64,000 bases of DNA, from positions 1 to 64,000 of the forward strand of contig JAMFSA010000047.1 in assembly GCA_026225055.1 (NCBI GenBank), written 5' to 3'. A program made the position numbers and the translations under genes. The stretch is from Mucilaginibacter xinganensis (GTDB lineage Bacteria > Bacteroidota > Bacteroidia > Sphingobacteriales > Sphingobacteriaceae). The notes beneath the pieces were generated by a model. It was not told the origin of the DNA. It did no database searches and was given only the letters and a program-made list of their open reading frames with translations. Positions 61,204-64,000 of this stretch are shown here, piece after piece; the stretch's first letter is position 1, and each line of letters begins with the position of its first letter.

Positions 61204-64000
61204 TTAAAATCTTGCATTAATACCTAAAATAAAATCCCTTGTATTTTCGGCGGCGTTGTTCACACTGACGCCACGGTAATACTGGCCACCGTTACCGGCA
61301 TTTGCGCCGCCGATGTTACCGCTAACTGATGGGTCAGCCGGTACCGCTCCCGCGTTGTAGGCAAAGCCGGATTCCGCGTCAGGCACGGAAAATCCATGAC
61401 GGCGAATCGGCGCGTAAATAAAGAATGGATTAGATACGCTGGTGTAAATCCTTAATGAACTCATACCGATTTTTTTCGCCAGTTTGTCGGAAAAGTTGTA
61501 TCCTAAGTTGATGCTTTTTGCCCGAATAAAGGACCCGTCATAATATTGCAGGGTAGAATAATAAGGCATTTGGGTATACGCATTAGGCTCAGGAAACGCG
61601 TTTGAAGGATTGGTAGGTGTCCAGTAATTTATTACCGGCTGGTTATGGCGTCCCAGGTTCAGGAATTGCCAGCCATTGGTAGATGAGTTAGAGGATGACA
61701 CATAGGGTACAACCGTGGTAAAGCCCATCCGCGCTTGTACAACAATGCTTATGTCAAAATTCTTATAACTGACGCGGTTGGTCAAACCAAAAGTGTAATT
61801 AGGATTGAAGTGGCCGATTATCTGATCGTCTTTGGCATCAATCTTTCCGTCACCGTTAAGATCCTGTATCTTGATAGAACCAGGTTTTTGTCCATAAACG
61901 GCCGCCTCTGTAGCTTCGTTGGTTTGCCAGATGCCTATTTTCCGCACATCATAGATTACGTTAAGCGGCTGACCTACGAATTCACCTGAACTAATGTTTT
62001 CCAAAGCTCCATTCGGGAGGCTTAGGATTTTTTCGCGGTCAAAGCCGATATTGAAGTCAGTGGACCAATTGATCCCTCGTTCACTTCGAAGGTTAACGCT
62101 GCTCAATGTTAGTTCCAATCCTTTATTTTGGGATGTGCCCAAATTAGAAACCTGGGAAGAGGCACCATTGGTCACCGGCAATTGGTTAGGCAAAATAATC
62201 CCGGTCGTCTTGGTTTGGTAGGCCTCGACAGAACCCGTAATACGATTTTTAAGGACGGCAAAATCCAATGCTAAATTATATTCTGCGCTTCGCTGCCAGG
62301 TAAGATTTGAATTGACAAGCGTCGTCACTCTTACGCCCTGCTGATCCCCTGTGGAGGCCCCGCCAAACTGGTATTTACTCGAGCTTAGCTGGCCCAAAGT
62401 GTTGTAAGGTGAAATTGTAGTGATCGTTGATGTTTGTCCATAGCCACCGCGCAGCTTTAAGTTATCAATGAAAGTAAACTGCTTCATGAAATCTTCATTG
62501 CTGATGACCCAACCTAAACCGACAGATGGATAAGTTGTCCGCTGATGGCCGGCAGCCAGCGCTGAGTTGGCATCAGAGCGGATAGCGAGTGTAAGATCAT
62601 ATTTCCTGTCGTAAGCATAATTCAGGCGTCCTACATAAGAGACGAGGCCCTGCTCGCTGTAGGCCCCGCTTTGCGGAATGACAGTTTGCGCCAGCGCCAG
62701 GTTGGAATTCAGGTTCGCATTAGAAGGTATGCCTGTAGCGTTGAACCCGGAATTTTCAGTATGTGCAAGTTCATTTGAAAAAACCGCAACAAAGTTCACT
62801 GCATGTTTTTCAGCAAAGACGTTATCATACGTTAATAAGTGCTCCTGTGTTAAACGGTATGAATAATTGTTGGTGGTACTTGCTGTAGTTTGCGGTATGG
62901 TTAAGATACCGATGCCGTTAACACCATTGTAGGTTCCGGCCAGTGATTGATTATAGCTATAATTTACACTATACCGGTATTTTAAGTGCTCGATAGGGTT
63001 AAGCTCTCCATATAAAATACTATTACTTTCAAAACTGCGCGTGTAGTTATAATACAGGTCCGGACGGGAACCAGGATAAAGCGGGTTGCCGGTAGTGGCA
63101 TCGAATTGATCCGATTGCGGCAACAGGTTGATCGAACCATCTGCATTGTAAGGGTAGGTCAGCGGGCTCATATAGTCTGCTGACTGTAGCTGGTTACCGC
63201 CCCCGGCATTGATCATCCGTACAGTAGTTAAACTACTGAGCCCGAATTTAATATATTTGTTTATCCTGTGATCAAGCGTAGCATTCAATGAAACACGTTT
63301 AGTACTGTTATTAGGCTCCAAACCTGTATTGATGCGATAGCCGGCACCGACAGTAAACTGTGTTCTATCTGTACCGCCCGATACCCTGAGGCTTTGATCC
63401 GAGATATACCCATTCTTCAGTAAAAGATCAGGGTAGTTTGTACTGATACCCGCGTTCAGAGCCTTGTTTTCCGTGGCAGATAAGGCATAATTGTTTCCTA
63501 CAACGTTACTCTGGAGCAATGCACCCTGCGTCGCATCGGTTTCTAACTGGGCAAATTGCTTACCGTTAAGCAATTTCATACTGCCCTCAGGGGTACTGAC
63601 GCCGTAGTAATTGTCATAGCTGGTGACGGTCTGCCCGACGCGGCCCCTGTTGGTGGTGATGAGAATTACCCCACCGGACGCACGTGAACCATAAATAGCT
63701 GTTGCTGAAGCGCCTTTTAATACATCGACACTCTTGATGTCATTTGGATTTATATTTTCAATAGAGTTATAAAAGGGCTGGCCGTCCAGAATGATGAGCG
63801 GACCGTCCGTGCCCGGCGAGGCACCTATGGTACGATCTCCCCGTATGGTAATTACAGGCCCGTTGGTACTGGAAACGACATCCAGACCGGCCACCCTGCC
63901 TTGTAACTGTTGAAAAACATTTGAAGCTGGTATTTCTTTCAGGGTTTTAGCATCAATGGTGGCTACGGTTCCGGTAACGTTCTCCCTTTTTAAGGTGCCA
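61204..64000 (-). CDS. SusC/RagA TonB-dependent transporter, 5' end outside the window
   Basis: Outer-membrane transporter, at least 930 residues in the window; the reading frame stays open to base 64000, so a start at 63894 would be wrong. The visible part begins in the plug domain (VTGTVATIDAKTLKEIPASN, QQLQGRVAGLDV, the GASATAIYGSRASGGVILIT motif). The barrel ends RDFILGINARF. The carboxypeptidase-like N-terminal domain and signal peptide lie beyond the edge. It pairs with the SusD-like gene 10 bp downstream. Ligand unknown. Confidence 0.92.
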   Translation of the reverse strand, partial: GTLKRENVTGTVATIDAKTLKEIPASNVFQQLQGRVAGLDVVSSTNGPVITIRGDRTIGASPGTDGPLIILDGQPFYNSIENINPNDIKSVDVLKGASATAIYGSRASGGVILITTNRGRVGQTVTSYDNYYGVSTPEGSMKLLNGKQFAQLETDATQGALLQSNVVGNNYALSATENKALNAGISTNYPDLLLKNGYISDQSLRVSGGTDRTQFTVGAGYRINTGLEPNNSTKRVSLNATLDHRINKYIKFGLSSLTTVRMINAGGGNQLQSADYMSPLTYPYNADGSINLLPQSDQFDATTGNPLYPGSRPDLYYNYTRSFESNSILYGELNPIEHLKYRYSVNYSYNQSLAGTYNGVNGIGILTIPQTTASTTNNYSYRLTQEHLLTYDNVFAEKHAVNFVAVFSNELAHTENSGFNATGIPSNANLNSNLALAQTVIPQSGAYSEQGLVSYVGRLNYAYDRKYDLTLAIRSDANSALAAGHQRTTYPSVGLGWVISNEDFMKQFTFIDNLKLRGGYGQTSTITTISPYNTLGQLSSSKYQFGGASTGDQQGVRVTTLVNSNLTWQRSAEYNLALDFAVLKNRITGSVEAYQTKTTGIILPNQLPVTNGASSQVSNLGTSQNKGLELTLSSVNLRSERGINWSTDFNIGFDREKILSLPNGALENISSGEFVGQPLNVIYDVRKIGIWQTNEATEAAVYGQKPGSIKIQDLNGDGKIDAKDDQIIGHFNPNYTFGLTNRVSYKNFDISIVVQARMGFTTVVPYVSSSNSSTNGWQFLNLGRHNQPVINYWTPTNPSNAFPEPNAYTQMPYYSTLQYYDGSFIRAKSINLGYNFSDKLAKKIGMSSLRIYTSVSNPFFIYAPIRRHGFSVPDAESGFAYNAGAVPADPSVSGNIGGANAGNGGQYYRGVSVNNAAENTRDFILGINARF

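Noticed and set aside
1..64000. CRISPR array, rRNA operon or insertion-sequence transposase
   Set aside because: No regularly spaced direct repeats, no rRNA-like sequence and no transposase or integrase frame was found on either strand.

Overview
The window looks like a chromosome segment of a Bacteroidota bacterium, most likely family Sphingobacteriaceae and Mucilaginibacter- or Pedobacter-like (inference from gene content; no 16S rRNA is present). The evidence is two SusC/SusD pairs, many lipoproteins with a Cys at about residue 17-25, Bacteroidota-type promoters (TTTG-N19-TAnnTTTG), an ECF sigma factor paired with a barrel protein, CRTAC/ASPIC-UnbV proteins, and scarce Shine-Dalgarno sequences.

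Layout. 0.1-5.8 kb: DUF3857/transglutaminase protein, VanX-like dipeptidase, YihY/BrkB membrane protein. 6.1-13.8 kb (minus strand): a metal-efflux module, response regulator -> kinase -> TolC -> adaptor -> HME-RND pump, with five exactly 11-bp-phased ATTAG repeats in front of the efflux genes. 13.9-14.7 kb: a family 2 glycosyltransferase. 15.1-26.8 kb: an alpha-glucan utilization locus (LacI regulator, SusC, SusD, SusE-like, GH13, GH65). 26.9-29.3 kb (minus): sigma factor and a protein joining an inner-membrane helix to a predicted outer-membrane barrel. 29.5-43.7 kb: single genes, including a propeller lipoprotein, ankyrin protein, DnaJ-KTSC protein, lipoprotein carbonic anhydrase, haloperoxidase-like protein, two divergent FG-GAP/UnbV proteins, CPBP protease, DUF1569 and DUF481 proteins.

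43.8-50.7 kb is the most coherent regulatory unit: an orphan NarL/FixJ regulator preceded by a Fur-type 7-1-7 palindrome and followed by a NarL-type 7-2-7 palindrome. The second palindrome abuts a good promoter for a DUF4856-imelysin-HTTM-TonB receptor operon, probably for iron or another metal. The hypothesis is a cascade: metalloregulator -> response regulator -> uptake operon.

50.7-54.5 kb: diheme cytochrome c, a barrel remnant, a CDF transporter, a frameshifted rifampin ADP-ribosyltransferase (arr) and an ATP-grasp protein. At 54.77 kb a 24-bp tRNA 3' end (Ser-like), with the presumed native tRNA terminator still beside it, marks the left end of an integrated element. The element continues through decayed sequence, a zeta-like toxin with a small partner gene, a toprim primase broken by about five frameshifts, and excisionase-like and winged-helix genes that include a truncated duplicate. 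A second SusC/SusD operon runs off the right edge; whether it belongs to the element cannot be decided here.
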